From NCBI GenBank assembly GCA_033816765.1, contig CM066288.1, positions 1,984,001 through 2,048,000 of the forward strand: DNA of 64,000 nucleotides, written 5' to 3'. The translations under genes were made by a program, and so were the position numbers. This document shows, in pieces, positions 46,039 through 58,428 of the stretch; the first letter of the stretch is position 1, and every line of letters starts with the position of its first letter. This stretch comes from Nothopassalora personata. Lineage: Eukaryota; Ascomycota; Dothideomycetes; Mycosphaerellales; Mycosphaerellaceae. The notes beneath the pieces were generated by a model. That model made no database searches, was not told the origin of the DNA, and saw nothing but the letters and a program-made list of their open reading frames with translations.

Positions 46039-46409
46039 TGTTACAGTTTAGTCTAGACTACGTAACTATAGCCGACTATTAGACGCGGATAGTTACGTAC
46101 GCTACGCGCAATTACTCGCTTACTAGCGACTTAGTAATCTACGATCACTCGCTTACTAGTAACTTAGTAATCTATAAGTATAGTAATGCTATCTCCTTTA
46201 TATCTAGGAACGCTAAGAATCCCCTATAGTTTCGAGGCGTTTAACTTACTGTTTAATATTACTATTTAGAATATACCGAAACCTAACCTCTACTATATTA
46301 TTTCTTAAGTCTTTATAAGACTAAGATAACTACTACTTTATTACTCTCCCTCGACGTCTTATTAGCCCGAGAACAAAACCGATTAAGCTTATCTTCTTAA
46401 CTTGTAATA
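46039..46409 (+). repeat. G3 5' LTR (about 371 bp)
   Basis: Begins TGTTACAG after the truncated G1a LTR and ends TTGTAATA (TGTAACA before RIP). A PBS-like TTAGGTTATACTAAACC follows. The partner LTR is not seen, so the limits rest on the end motifs and the junction. Confidence 0.65.
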
Positions 46410-49400
46410 TTATTAGGTTATACTAAACCTAATAGCTTTAAACGCCCTCTATAATAGAAGACCAATAGAGTAAACGGGGAACACCCGCCCCTAGTAAAGT
46501 AAGTAGAGCCCGACGACCTTAGACCGCGAACGATGCTATTAACGCCTTAGCTACTTATATAGGTAACGACACCCTTAAGGTTAGTAAGCTAGAATTCTAC
46601 TATAGCGACCGAGACAAGTTCGACACTTAGGTTGCTTAGATAGATATATACTTCTTGTTTAACTCTATAGCTAAGGACCTTAAGCCTATCTTCGCTACTA
46701 CCTTCTTAAGAGGACGAGTATAGCATTAGGTTAAACTATTCCTTAGGAAATACCTAGATAGCAACGGGAACGACAAGAGTAATAGAGTCTTTAAGTCTTA
46801 TAACTATCTTAAGTATACTATAAAGAGCTTCTTTAGAATCTCGAATAAGATCTCTACTACGGTACGCGTTATTTAGTACTTAATATAGAAGACATCTACT
46901 ACCGACTACGCCACAAAATTCTAGGAGTACGCCTAGATTACTAATTAGGACGACGAAGCACTTTAAGTTATATACCGAAGAGGACTAAAGGAGCAAGTTA
47001 AGGATAAGTTAATAAGGGACGGAAGGGAGATTAAGGACTTAGGCGACTTAGTTAAAGTTACGATTGATCTTAACGACAAACTCTATAAGAGAGCTCTAGA
47101 GTAACGATACGACTCTAAGGTATCTAGAAAGGCCGGATATATACTAGGTTACGATAATCGAAACAATAGAGGCTTTAATAACGTTTACGATAATAATAAG
47201 CCTAAGAATTATACGCTATACTATAGACTATAACTAATAGAGCTCGACGTTACCTAAAAGGGTCGCAAGATTAAGAATAGGGGTAAGTTTAAGCCTAAGA
47301 GTTTAAAAGGAAGTATTACCTACTATACCTATAGTAAAGAAGGCTATATAGCGAGGGACTACTACGGTAAAAGGAATGTAGTACGCCGTAAGTAGTTTAA
47401 TATAATATAATAAGGAACTAGTAAACTCGAGAGTAGTATTAGATTACCGGATAATACCGACTATACTCGAGAAGTAGCGGAGAGAGTTAGTAACGGAAGT
47501 AATATACCTCTCCTAGACCCCTTATAAGGACGAGGAGGATACTATAGTTATAAGAACTACCTACGACAGTTTAATAACATCTAACGGACCGGACTACCGA
47601 AACGAGCCTATAACGAGGAAAAAGAAATATAAACGTAGCGTAACGAAATTCTCGAAGAACTAGAATACTACATATTACGCACCTAGGATAATAGCGTCCT
47701 AGGGAGACTTTGATAAATTAAAGACTATATTAAGAATACCCTTAATAAGCTTAACGAGCTTAAAGTAACCTATAAGGGAAGTAGCGAAAGAAGTCTAGGA
47801 AACACGCGCGACTAGTTAAATATACAATAGTAGAATATTACTAGCTAAATCGACATTTACGAGAAATAGAACCGGACGTTTAGGATAATAGTACGAAGAG
47901 TCGACTACGAGATCGAGTCCGAATCTCGAAATAGTTATAGAAGCCTTTATTAGCGATTCTGTTACTAAGACTCGTGTTAGGTTTACTACTCCGCGAAATT
48001 AGGAGTAGGGTATTAGCCTTAGTAACCGAGAGGAACCCTAGGAGCAACATATCGATAAAACGCTACGCTCTAGGAAGTAGATATAGATAAAACCTACTTC
48101 GACAACGATAGAAGCAATAAGGAAAACTAGGACCTAGGATAGAATAGATCGTAGTTACCGGGACTATAGGAACAAAGTTAAGAAACTACCGGGCTAGATA
48201 CTATCGAAGAGGATTAGGATCCGGACGAATTGAGCGAAGAAGATTCCTCCGAAGGAGAAGAGAGCGACACTAACGACGATAACGAATAATCAACCTTTAC
48301 GATCGATATACCTAAGAAGCTATACGACATAATCGTTTATCTATAGAGGAGGCATAAAGAATTCCTACTAAAAATATCGGGATAACGAATACTATACCTA
48401 AACGAGTTCGATAAAACCCTTAATATATTACGAGTAATAGCTTAGATATACCTAATTATAAGTGTTAAAGAGAATCTCGCGATAGTAGTTACCGAACGAC
48501 TATCTTTAGGAAGTAGAATAATAGGTACCGGCTACCTTATACCGTTAGGAACATTTATATCGAACGAATTACGTAATATAGTATAACACGCACGTGCACT
48601 CTACTTAGAAACGTAACGAATCTAGGAACGTAACCGAGAAAATATATAGAGACTAAGCGCTTTACTATAGGTTTAAGCCGAAGCCTTACGGTACAAAATA
48701 TAATGTTCTATCCGATAATCGGGAAAAGGATCGACTCCTTAGGAATAAGCGACCGAAGGAGTTATATAACATAAGAAAGGCTTAAGCATTACCGATAGTA
48801 GAAGTAGTCTTCCGAATATAAGTAATCGTTAATAGTTATAGGACTAAGGTTATAATTAATTCCGGAGTAAGCGGGAATTTTACCTCCGAAACATTTATAA
48901 GGACTAAAGGGATCGTAACCTAAAAGAAAGACGAAGGGTATAAATTAATCGCGGTAGACGGATTATCCTTACCTAGTATAGAGCGAGAGACGATACCGCT
49001 ACTACTAGTAATCTAATAGTACTACGAGGAAATTATCTTAGATATTACTAACATAGCTAGTTATAACATTGTATTAGGTATGCCTTAGTTAAGAAAGCAT
49101 AATCTAGTTATTAACTAGAGAAGAGGAGTACTTACATTTAGGGAATGCGATTACGTTATCGATATTTAGCCTACGTATCGACAGCGGACGATGGTAGATA
49201 AGGTAAGAAAATAGCTTAACGCATTCGAGCTTACGCCGAATAGAAGGAATTAAGAACTACCTTCGACCGGGATAGACACTAGCGTAGGGCCGCCGGGTTA
49301 CGAAGTTACTAGAAGTAATAGAAGTAACGCACTATCGAAGAATACTAACATCTTAGAGTTAAGTATTCCTAAGGAGTATCGTAAGTGGTCGCGACTCTTT

Positions 49401-50132
49401 AAAGAGGAGAGAGGCAAAACCGCCTTACCTAAGCACCGCCTATAGGATTATAAGATCAACATTTAGCTAGGGAAAGAGCCTCTATAGGGACCCCTCTATT
49501 AAATGTCTAACAAAGAGCTATAGACCCTACGAGAATAGCTAAAGGAGAAGCTAGCTAAAGAATAGATAAGAAGATCTACCTTAGGTGTAGGAACTCTATA
49601 TATGTTCGTTCTAAAAGCAAACGGGAAGTTACGACTCGTATAAGACTATAGGAAGTTAAACGAGATTACGATTAAGAACCGATACCCGCTACCTAACATC
49701 GAAGAAGCATAAGATAGATTAACCGGATTGGACTAGTACACGAAGATTAACCTACGAGATGCCTTCTACGCTATACGAATAGTAGAAGGAGAAGAATAGA
49801 AAACCGCTTTTAGGACGAGATACGGACTTTAAGAATTCTTAGTTATACTAATAGGACTAACTAATGCACCGGCATCCTACTAGGACCTTGTTAATAAAAC
49901 ACTTAGAGACCTACTCGACGTATACGTTATTACCTATATAGACGATATACTAGTCTATACAAAGGGGTCCCTATAGGAGTATATAAGACAAGTCTAGGAC
50001 GTCTTTAAACGACTTACGCAATTAGGATTTAAGACAGTACCCGAGAAATGCAAATCCTATAAGAAAGAAGTTAAATTCTTAGGCTTTATTATTAGTACTA
50101 TAGGGATTACGATTGACCCTATAAAGACATAG

Positions 50133-50330
50133 TATAAGGGTAGCCTATAGCTAACCCTTATATATAATACGGCTATACCCGGCTTAGTATACAGCACGTA
50201 ACGCGCATACGTACACTAGGAGACGCGTATAGCGTCTATAGAAGAAAGTAAGCTTTAGTTTATCTACGATTAGAAGATCGTAGGCGTGCTATACATTACG
50301 ACATCCCCTTACAGCCTTACGGTCCTAATA
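50133..50330 (+). repeat. G1c 5' LTR
   Basis: 198 bp, TATAAGGGTAGCC...GGTCCTAATA (TG...CA before RIP). Confidence 0.93.
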
Positions 50331-50339
50331 GTTCTAAAG

Positions 50340-51560
50340 CTTCCCTTCGTTATAATCTATATACGCTATAGAGCCCGATCGCGACGTATATAACGGCGAG
50401 TCTCCTACGCCGCCCCTAAGCCCTAGAGCATAGTAGTAGGCGCGTCGTGTAGCCTTAGTTACGAGAAGAGAGGCCTTACGGGCTAAGATTAAAGAGTAAG
50501 AGATACAGCGGGAGATCGAGCGGCTAGAGATCTTACGCGCTATAAGCGCACCGCCTCTAGAGCGTATAGGAGGGAGGAGAGAAAATTACCTCCCTACTAC
50601 AACCCCTACCTATATCTCTATAACTACTAACGACGATATTGTAGTACGAGGCGCGGCCGTAGCGTATACGACGCGACCGCGTCTAAAAGAGTCGACGCCT
50701 TTTAGAGGGGATTCGATAAGGAAGGTAAGGGTATTCCTTCGGAAGCTCTTACTTATCTTCGCCCTCTTAGGCACTATATACGCGATAGACGAATTAAAGG
50801 TCCTATATAGGGTTATATACCTTAGCGGAGAGGTAAGCGAGCGATAGTATACTAACTATAGCGCTATTAACCTTATAGGGTATATATACTAGGACTTTAA
50901 GGAGTTCTACCGAGACGTATACGGCGATCCTATAAATCGCGTACTTAACGTTATGTTAGAGTACGAGGTTGCAAAATAGAAGGATAACTAGATAGCGCGA
51001 TAGTTCGCGACTAAGCTAGATGTTATAGAGGACTAGTTAGGTAACTACTCGGAAGCGTAATGTATACGGCACCTACTAGCGAAGCTTACGCCTCGCGTAC
51101 GGTCCGCTATCGTTAGCTACTATAATATCCCTACGACTAGAGAAGACCTAGTAGTCCTAGCCTCGCGTATTAAAAGTACCGAGCGCCGAGGTAGTAGCGG
51201 AGGGCACGACTACGGGCAGTATATACGTCGTAAGCGTAAAGCTAAGGACGTATATAAGTAGGCTAATCGCCTAAAGTAATAGAAGTAGAGTTAAGTACCG
51301 GGCGCCTCGGGTACGAGTTAGTAGCGAGACGCCGGTAGCTCGTCTTTAACTAGCTAGAAGTTAAAAGTAGAGTGCTACGGCTACGGTAGGAAGGGTTACT
51401 ATAAGACGGAGTGCCGAGATAGACACCTATAGAAAGACCGTAACGCGTAAGTGGTTCGTAGGTTAGAAACTATCGAGGCTTTAACTAAGAAGAGTAAATA
51501 GGGAAAAGGTAGAGGACTAGGTAAGGGTCGCTCCTAAGTCCGAGTTTCTATATAGACCCC
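50340..51560 (+). pseudogene. G1c gag
   Basis: Ty3-type Gag, clearest from 50,620 (TPFRGDSIRKVRVFLRKLLL, FKEFYRDVYGDPINRVLNVM) to a CCHC knuckle near 51,385 that reads CYGYGRKGYYKTEC. The second Cys and the His are both Tyr, consistent with C-to-T damage of TGC and CAC codons. A short basic tail follows. Confidence 0.8.
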
Positions 51561-51599
51561 TTAAGGTAAGTCGATACGAGTCTAGCGCGTTACTTACGA

Positions 51600-54500
51600 G
51601 GCGCCGTCGAGACGTGTAAGGGCTTTCGCGAGGCTACGTTTCTTCTAGATAACGGTATAGATTTAAGCTTAGTATCGTACGAGTATATACTCCGATACTA
51701 GATATAGCCTATTAGTAGTGTAAAGCTTCTAAATCTAGAGTCGTACGCGTAGGACTAGGGGCATTACTACGGCGCCTATTCGGTTCGCGCACGACTAGCT
51801 AACGATATAGGAGTAGAGCGCGTAAGCGACGCTATCTACGATATAGCGCCTATAGGTAGGCCGTTAGTTATTTTAGGTAGACCCTAGCGGTATCGTAATC
51901 GGATAGTAAAGGCCGATAAGGATAACTAGTAGTACTACGGTATAGAGACGCCTACGATTTAGTAGCGTAACGTACGCGAGTTCCTTAAGGATCTCGAGAA
52001 CTTAAAGTAGGTATATACGATAAGTGTTCGGTTATTACTGTAGTAGTATCTAAAGGAGAGGTTCCCTTATAGCCTAAAGAATTTATAGACTTCCGAGATA
52101 TATATGTACCTAATAAGTAGGTAAAGCGTAAGATACCCGACGGAATTAAGTATACGATTAATCTCGTCGAAGGAAAGAAACACCCTTTTAAGCCGCTATA
52201 CTACTAGTTCTTAACTAAGCTAGAGGCCTTAAAGGAGTACCTTACGTAAGTAATAGAGAAGGGGTGGATTAGGCGATCCGTAAGCGAGGCGGGTGCGCCT
52301 ATCCTATTCGTGCTAAAGAAGAATAGCACTCTTAGGCTCTATGTAGATTATAGAGGCCTAAATGAGATTATAGTAAAGAACCGGTACCTACTGCCCCTAA
52401 TTAGTAAGACCTTAGATAGGCTATAGGGCGCTAGGCTCTTTACTACAATCGACCTATAGGATGCCTACTACCGTATTCCTATTAAGCGAGGAGACGAGTA
52501 GAAGACTACGTTTCGTACGCGATACGGTTACTACGAGTACTTAGTTATGCCTTTTAGGTTAACTAACGTACTAGCTACCTTTTAGGGGTACATTAATAAG
52601 GCCCTTACTAGGTTAGTAGATAATATCTACGTAGTCTACCTAGATAACATCCTTATCTATAGCGTAACGCGTAAGGAGTACGTACGAGCCGTACGCGCGG
52701 TACTAGAGAGGCTACGGAAGTTCGCCCTATTTACGAACCTAAAGAAGTATAGCTTCTTCTAGGAGAGTACTAAGTTCCTAGGATTTATCGTAAGCGTCGT
52801 AGGCGTATCGATAGATAGGAGTAGGGTAGCCGTAATCGAGGAATAGCCTACGCCTACGAGTTTTTATAAGGTTTAATCCTTCCTAGGATTCTATAACTTC
52901 TATAGGCGCTTTATCGAAGGGTACTCGAGGATTACGAAGCTATTAATAGACCTACTAAAGGGATGTAAGAATAGTAAGAAGTAAGGACCTCTTATATAGT
53001 CCGCTTACGAGGAGTAAGCGTTCTAACGGCTAAAAGCTAGGTTCCTCGGAGCACCTATCCTAAGGCACTTCGATCCTTCGTTACGTACGAGGGTTAAAAC
53101 GGATGCCTTAGGTTTTACAATTACGGGCATTATGTCTTAGTTATTTAGGACTAAGTAGCATCTAATTACCTTCTATTCTCGTAAGATAATACCTACCGAG
53201 TGCAATTCTAAGACCTTTAACTAAGAGCTACTAGTAGTAGTAGAGGCATTTAAGTATTAGCGACCGTACCTTAAAGGCGCATCGTATACGGTTTAGGTAC
53301 TAGTCGACTATATAAACCTATAGGGTTTTATAATAGTAAAGTAGCTAAACGGGAGGTAAGCTCGATAGGCGACGTTTCTATAATCTTTCGACTTCGTAGT
53401 AGAGTATAGGTCGGGGAAGAGTAACCTAGCCGATACGCTATCGCGACGTAGTAACTACGTACGCGTAGCGTAGTAGACGTCGAACTTGCTTCCTACGCTA
53501 TAAAGTAAGCTATCTTTCTAGAAGGAATCCCTATTAAGAGAGGACAAACCTATAGTAAGGCTCGTAACCGCTACCTACGAGAAGATATAGAATAAGGCGA
53601 CGATAATAGTAGTAGGAGCCTACGAGCCGTAGGGGACCCGATCGCTACTAGTAAGAGTGTACGCTATAATAATATAGGGCGTCCTAGGTAAACTACTTAT
53701 ACTACTAATAAAAATCGTATAGGGGAGAGACGATAGGTACGTCGTATACTTATCGTAGGCGCCTAGCGAAGGGGACGCTAAGGACTAGTATATAAAAGAC
53801 GGGTTAGTCTATCGTAGGAACGCGATTATAGTACCCGAAGATTATATAGTAAGAGCATAGCTACTCTATATATATTATAACGACCTACTAGTAGGACACT
53901 TTAGTAAGGTAAAGACTAAAGAGCTACTACGACGTTATTACTAGTAGGAATTACTTAGTAAGGATGTAAGGGAGTATGTTAGAAACTATAGGGCGTATTA
54001 GACCTCGAAGGCGAGGCGCTATCGACCCTACGGCGAGCTATAGCTACTACCTAGGCTAGACGGTCCATAGTAGGAAATTACTATAGATTTTATTACGGAC
54101 CTACCGCTAAGTAAGCGAGGAGAATGCGTGTACGATGCGATCCTAGTAATCGTCGACCGCTACTCTAAAATAAACTTGTATATTCCTACGACTAAGACAT
54201 ATATAGCCGCGGAGCTTACGAGGCTCTTACGAGACGAAGTCGTACGGTATTATAGTATCTTAGTAGGTATAGTAAGTAACCGCGGGTTAGTATTTACGAG
54301 TAAGTTCTAGAGTAACTTCTACTTCGAGGCGTAGGTAAAGCGTAAGCTATCTATAGCTTTCTACCCTTAGACTAACGGCTAGACTAAGAGGGTAAACTAA
54401 ACCTTAGAATAGTACCTTCGTTATTACTATAGCGAGAACTAGACGGAGTAGGCTAAGTAGCTAGCTATTACTAAATTCGTATATAATAATAGCGTCTACC

Positions 54501-55290
54501 CTACGCTACGTATAAGCCTATTCGAGATAGCGTATAGTTAGAGACCTAAGATTACCCTAATACCTATAGGATCTCGAGGCGAGATCCGGGAAGGGGAGGT
54601 ACTAGTAGCGGTAGACTTAGTTAACCGTATACGAGAAATACGCGCTACGCTTACAAAGCATTAGGAAATCGTAGTAGCCGATTAGACTCGCTACTATAAT
54701 AAGACTTACAAGGCTAAGAGCTATCGCGTAGGCGACATAGTCTTATTATCTACGAAGAACCTAAGGTTAGTATTGCCGAAGAAGAAGATAGGTCCGAAGT
54801 TTATTAGACCGTACCGTATTATCGACGCTATCGGTTTATAGGCGTACCGCCTAGTACTACTAGCCGACTTAAGAATTTATAATGTATTCTATATATCCCT
54901 CCTTAAGCCGTACGCGGGTAGCGAGAAGGATAGAGGCACTATACCCCTCGCTAATAAGGACGGGGAATATAAAGTAGATGCAGTACTCGGAAAGCGTAAG
55001 TATAAGGGCAAAGTGTAGTACGTAGTACGATAGAAGGGCTAGCTAGAAGAGTATAATAGCTAGGAGCTAGTATAAGGACTCGTAAATACTACGCGTATAG
55101 TAGCCAAATATAAGGCGTTAGTAAAGACAGTATAAGCCGGTAGAAGGATCTACGAAGGCTACGCGTATAGTAGTCGAATATAAGGTGTTTACGAAGGCCG
55201 TATAAGGCGCTAAAACAAGGGCATAGGTTATATATTTAGGCCTTAACCCTTCGGTAGCTAGATATAAGGACCTTACCCTTTAGACATAAC
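51600..55290 (+). pseudogene. G1c pol with C-terminal chromodomain
   Basis: Protease region 51,600-51,990 is poorly readable. Reverse transcriptase starts near 52,300 ([20 protein letters not shown]) with active site VVYLDNILIYS (normally DD). RNase H and linker reach 53,450 (FVVEYRSGKSNLADTLSRRS). Integrase spans 53,800-54,600 (LVGHFSKVKTKELLRRYY, ILVIVDRYSKINLYIPTTKT, AFYPQTNGQTKRVN). Near 54,960-55,080 a chromodomain-like end reads DGEYKVDAVLGKRKYKGK with a following QLEEYNSQE. The chromodomain places the family among chromoviruses, which often integrate in heterochromatin. Confidence 0.88.
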
Positions 55291-55608
55291 CTCCTCTTTT
55301 TACTAATAACACGGGGGGAGGCCTATCCGATAGTATATACATTAACAGTAGCCTCCACCCCCGATAGTAAAATTAGCTATAACCTACATATAAGATACTA
55401 ACCTATAGTATGTTCTATCGGACTAAAAGGCTCGCTTACTTAGTTAAGTAAATATCCCCGATAGTAACAACATTAGAGAGGGAGGTAAGGAGAGAGAGAG
55501 TAGAGAGAAGAGTATTTATTTTAAAACAAACTTTTATAGGCGCGCTACGGCGCTACGTAGACAAAAGATAGGCGCGTAGTAGGCGGCTAACATACGCGGA
55601 GCGCGCGA

Positions 55609-56640
55609 TCACTTATTATCATCATCCTTATTATCCTCCTTATTATACTCGCCCCGTAGGGCTAGTAGTAAGAAGGCCCTATTAGCCGTAGTAGTATTAA
55701 TGTTTCTAGCCTATAGGAACTATAACTATAGTTAGTATAGGATACGTATACGACACGTATGTTACTTACCGTACGGCCGAGCTCGAAGAGCCTATTAAGG
55801 GCCCTATTCTACTCTTACTATAGAACTACGGACGTAGTAGCGGCGGCGGAGGAGGGGGTAGTAGTAGTAGAGGCGCCGGCGGAGCGTACGCGGGTGTCGC
55901 CTATACGCTTGTTCTTATAGGCACTAAACTGCCTCTTAGCCTAGGAGGAGGTTAGCCGATTTATATAGGGAGCGATAGTACGCCGTATACGGCGAGCGTA
56001 GGGAGCGCTAGCGAGGCGTAGCACTTACCTCTAAGATCTACTCGCCTAACTAGGCGTAGACCTCGTACTACTAGTCTAGAGCATCCTACTCTTACTTAGT
56101 AATAGGGTTACTAAGCTCCTAGATAAGCTTATCGCGCTAAGCGCGAGCGGCGCGTAGGCGAGCTATTAGCTACGCGATAGCGACGCTAGTATTACTAATG
56201 TAGGGGTACCTATTAACTCTATAGCGCCTATACTTCTTAAGTAACTCGCCGGTAGTAACACTATTATACGTATCCTACTCACCTACTATACTATTAGTAA
56301 GCGCATCGTAAGCGAAGAGCGTAGCGAATACTTACTAGTTACGAAGTATAGGAGGTAACGTATATATATCTTAATGTCTATACCTAGGCGCCTAGCTAGT
56401 AATAACTTAGGGGTCTACGGCCCTAGTACGCTAAACTTACGCTTCGCTAGCGTATCTAGTACGCCGAGCGCGCTAGACATCTATACTCGTAGTACTAGTA
56501 ATAGTGTTAGTAGTGCTAATAGGCCCCCTATAAGGGCCTCCTAGCGGAGCTAGTCTTAGATAGCTTCGTCTAAAGCTATAGTAGTACTAGCGGGTCGCTA
56601 GATAGTCGCTAGCGAGGAGCTAGTAGATCTCTAGTAGTAC
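55609..56640 (-). pseudogene. antisense four-exon accessory gene of G1c
   Basis: On the minus strand exon 1 is about 56,640-56,336, exon 2 is 56,282-56,029 (254 nt), exon 3 is 55,940-55,770 (171 nt) and exon 4 is 55,710-55,609 (102 nt, TGA stop). Introns are 53, 88 and 59 nt, all with intact GTAAGT donors, branch sites CTAAT or CTAAC, and TAG acceptors. Intron phases are 1, 0 and 0. Exon lengths 2-4 equal those of G1b. It lies between pol and the 3' LTR, opposite to pol. No domain is recognised. Confidence 0.72.
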
Positions 56641-56894
56641 GGGTGTAGTACGCTACGAGAACGTAGTATAAGGGAAAAGAAGGAAAAGGAGGGAGAGGGT
56701 ACGCTTCTTAAACCCTCGAGTTAGTTAACCCGGTAACTATAACTTTACACCTACCTATACCCCAATAACGATACGTACGAGACCCGTAGGCGGGTCGTAT
56801 AGTAACGGAATCTACGAGAAGTAGGTAGATTACTTATATAGAAACCTCCTAAAGCCGCGAGCTAAGGGTAGCTCGTCCTAGAAGGGGAGGCAGT

Positions 56895-57092
56895 TATAAG
56901 GGTAGCCTATAGCTAACCCTTATATGTAATGCGGCTATGCCCGGCTTAGTATGCCGCACGTAACGCGCATACGTACACTAGGAGACGCGCATAGCGTCTA
57001 TAGAAGAAAGTAAGCTTTAGTTTATCTACGATTAGAAGATCGTAGGCGTGCTATACATTACGACATCCCCTTATAGCCTTACGGTCCTAACA
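56895..57092 (+). repeat. G1c 3' LTR
   Basis: 198 bp, preceded by the polypurine tract GAAGGGGAGGCAG. Confidence 0.93.
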
Positions 57093-57330
57093 TATAGTTA
57101 ATTAGAGAATAGCTAGAACTAAAAACAGTTAAGAACGTATAATTATTCCTTAGACTCGCTAATTATAACCGGTAATTTATTAAAGATTATTCGAAGATAG
57201 TAGTACTAATAACGATGCTTACGAGAAAAGACGTTAACTAGAAATAGGGAAAGGAACAAACTAAAGCGTTTAAAAATCTTAAAGAACAATACGCTTTAGC
57301 CCCTACGCTTCGACTATTCGATAGTAGTAA

Positions 57331-57528
57331 TGTTAGGGCCGTAAGACCATAAGGGGATGTCGTAATGTATAGCACGCCTACGATCTTCTAATCGTAGATG
57401 AACTAAAGCTTACTTTCTTCTATCGACGCTATGCGCGTCTCCTAGTGTACGTATGCGCGTTACGTGCCTTATGCTAAGCCGGGCATGGCCGCATCACATG
57501 TAAGGGTTAGCTATAGGCTGCCCTTATA
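57331..57528 (-). repeat. solo LTR of family G1 in G3
   Basis: 198 bp in reverse orientation relative to G1c, with perfect TSD AGTAA (57,326-57,330 and 57,529-57,533). G3 reverse transcriptase/RNase H frame is continuous across it (DSS then KEVYIET). Confidence 0.93.
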
Positions 57529-57936
57529 AGTAAGGAAGTCTACATCGAGACTAACGCGTCTAATATAGCAATAGGCGCGTACCTAATATAGACACACGAT
57601 AGGAAAAGACACCTAGTAGCCTATTACTCCCGGAAAATAACTATAGCGGAATAGAACTACGATATCTATAATAAAGAGCTTCTAGCTATTATTACTACTA
57701 TATAATATTAGAGAGTATATATCGAGGGTCTACCAAAGTTAACGATTCTTTCTAACTATAAGAACCTTACGTACTTTACGACGACGAAAGAACTTACCTA
57801 AAGGTAAGCCCGCTAGTCGGAGCTACTAGGGTAGTATAAGTTCGAAATTAATTATACTCTAGGAAGAGAGAATAGCCGCGCCGATACGCTAAGCCGAAGA
57901 AGCGACTATATAGAAGGAAAAGAACTAGTATAACAT

Positions 57937-58252
57937 TGTTACGGTCCGGTACGATCGTGCACGTGGAAGAACTTCATTCGTTGGGAATAGGGACACGCGC
58001 TGCCAATGAGCGGGCGCTCTTGTGTGACTCAGAGCAGAGCGCTCTTAGTGCTCTACCGAGAGAGCAGGACAGACCGCGCCAAGACATGGCACTATATAGA
58101 CGACGCTCTTTTGCAAGTAGATAGGAGCCTCGTGCTCAACTCATTTTAAGTATACACCATATACTGTTTGGGACCACTACCTTCTCAACGAGTCAGAGAC
58201 ATCACTGCAAAGATCCAAGCCCAGTTGGGATAACGTACAGCGGTTCCTAACA
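57937..58252 (+). repeat. RIP-free solo LTR of family G0
   Basis: 316 bp, TGTTACGG...CCTAACA with perfect TSD AACAT (57,932-57,936 and 58,253-58,257). It keeps normal TGG/CAG content amid RIP-damaged G3 and aligns with the G0 LTR at 13,195-13,562. A 62-codon open frame inside is incidental. Confidence 0.93.
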
Positions 58253-58428
58253 AACATAAGATACTAAAGACGAACCCCGACGGAAGTCTTAGTACAAATA
58301 TAAGAGAATGTTTAGTTAAGACCTAACAGGATACGTGGTTAGTAGCGGAGTGGAGTAAGAGATCAATCTTCGACTAGCTAACAGCCATAGGGCATGTAGC
58401 AATATATTAGGAACTAATGCGTTAATTA

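Larger units (their letters stand above)
50133..57092 (+). mobile_element. G1c: complete chromovirus inserted in G3
   Basis: 6,960 bp with 198-bp LTRs (50,133-50,330 and 56,895-57,092). The TSD is CATAG on the left (50,128-50,132) and TATAG on the right (57,093-57,097), differing by one RIP-type change. It carries gag, pol with chromodomain and the antisense gene, and is the reference copy for G1 here. Confidence 0.93.
46039..58428 (+). mobile_element. G3: Ty3-type element inserted in the G1a 3' LTR
   Basis: 5' LTR at 46,039-46,409, then gag, protease, reverse transcriptase, RNase H and the start of integrase. Insertions of G1c (50,133-57,092), a G1 solo LTR (57,331-57,528) and a G0-family solo LTR (57,937-58,252) leave its frame continuous when removed. 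Near 58,428 it is cut by Copia C2, and the 3' end is not identified. Confidence 0.85.
46530..58428 (+). pseudogene. G3 gag-pol, split by three insertions
   Basis: Gag from about 46,530 (FYYSDRDKFDTQVAQIDIYF) with a damaged zinc knuckle near 47,320 and an acidic tail near 48,230. Protease near 48,850-49,140 (NSGVSGNFTSETFI, YNIVLGMPQLRKHN). Reverse transcriptase 49,560-50,110 has MFVLKANGKLRLVQDYRKLN and the catalytic VITYIDDILVY. After G1c the frame resumes (REQLELKTVKNVQLFLRLAN), and RNase H follows at 57,529 with TNASNIAIGAYLIQ. The linker ENSRADTLSRRSDY is near 57,870. Damage is mainly TAG codons. Confidence 0.88.

Noticed and set aside
57936..58124. A 62-codon ORF on the plus strand.
   Set aside because: It lies wholly inside a solo LTR with TSDs and starts at the LTR edge.
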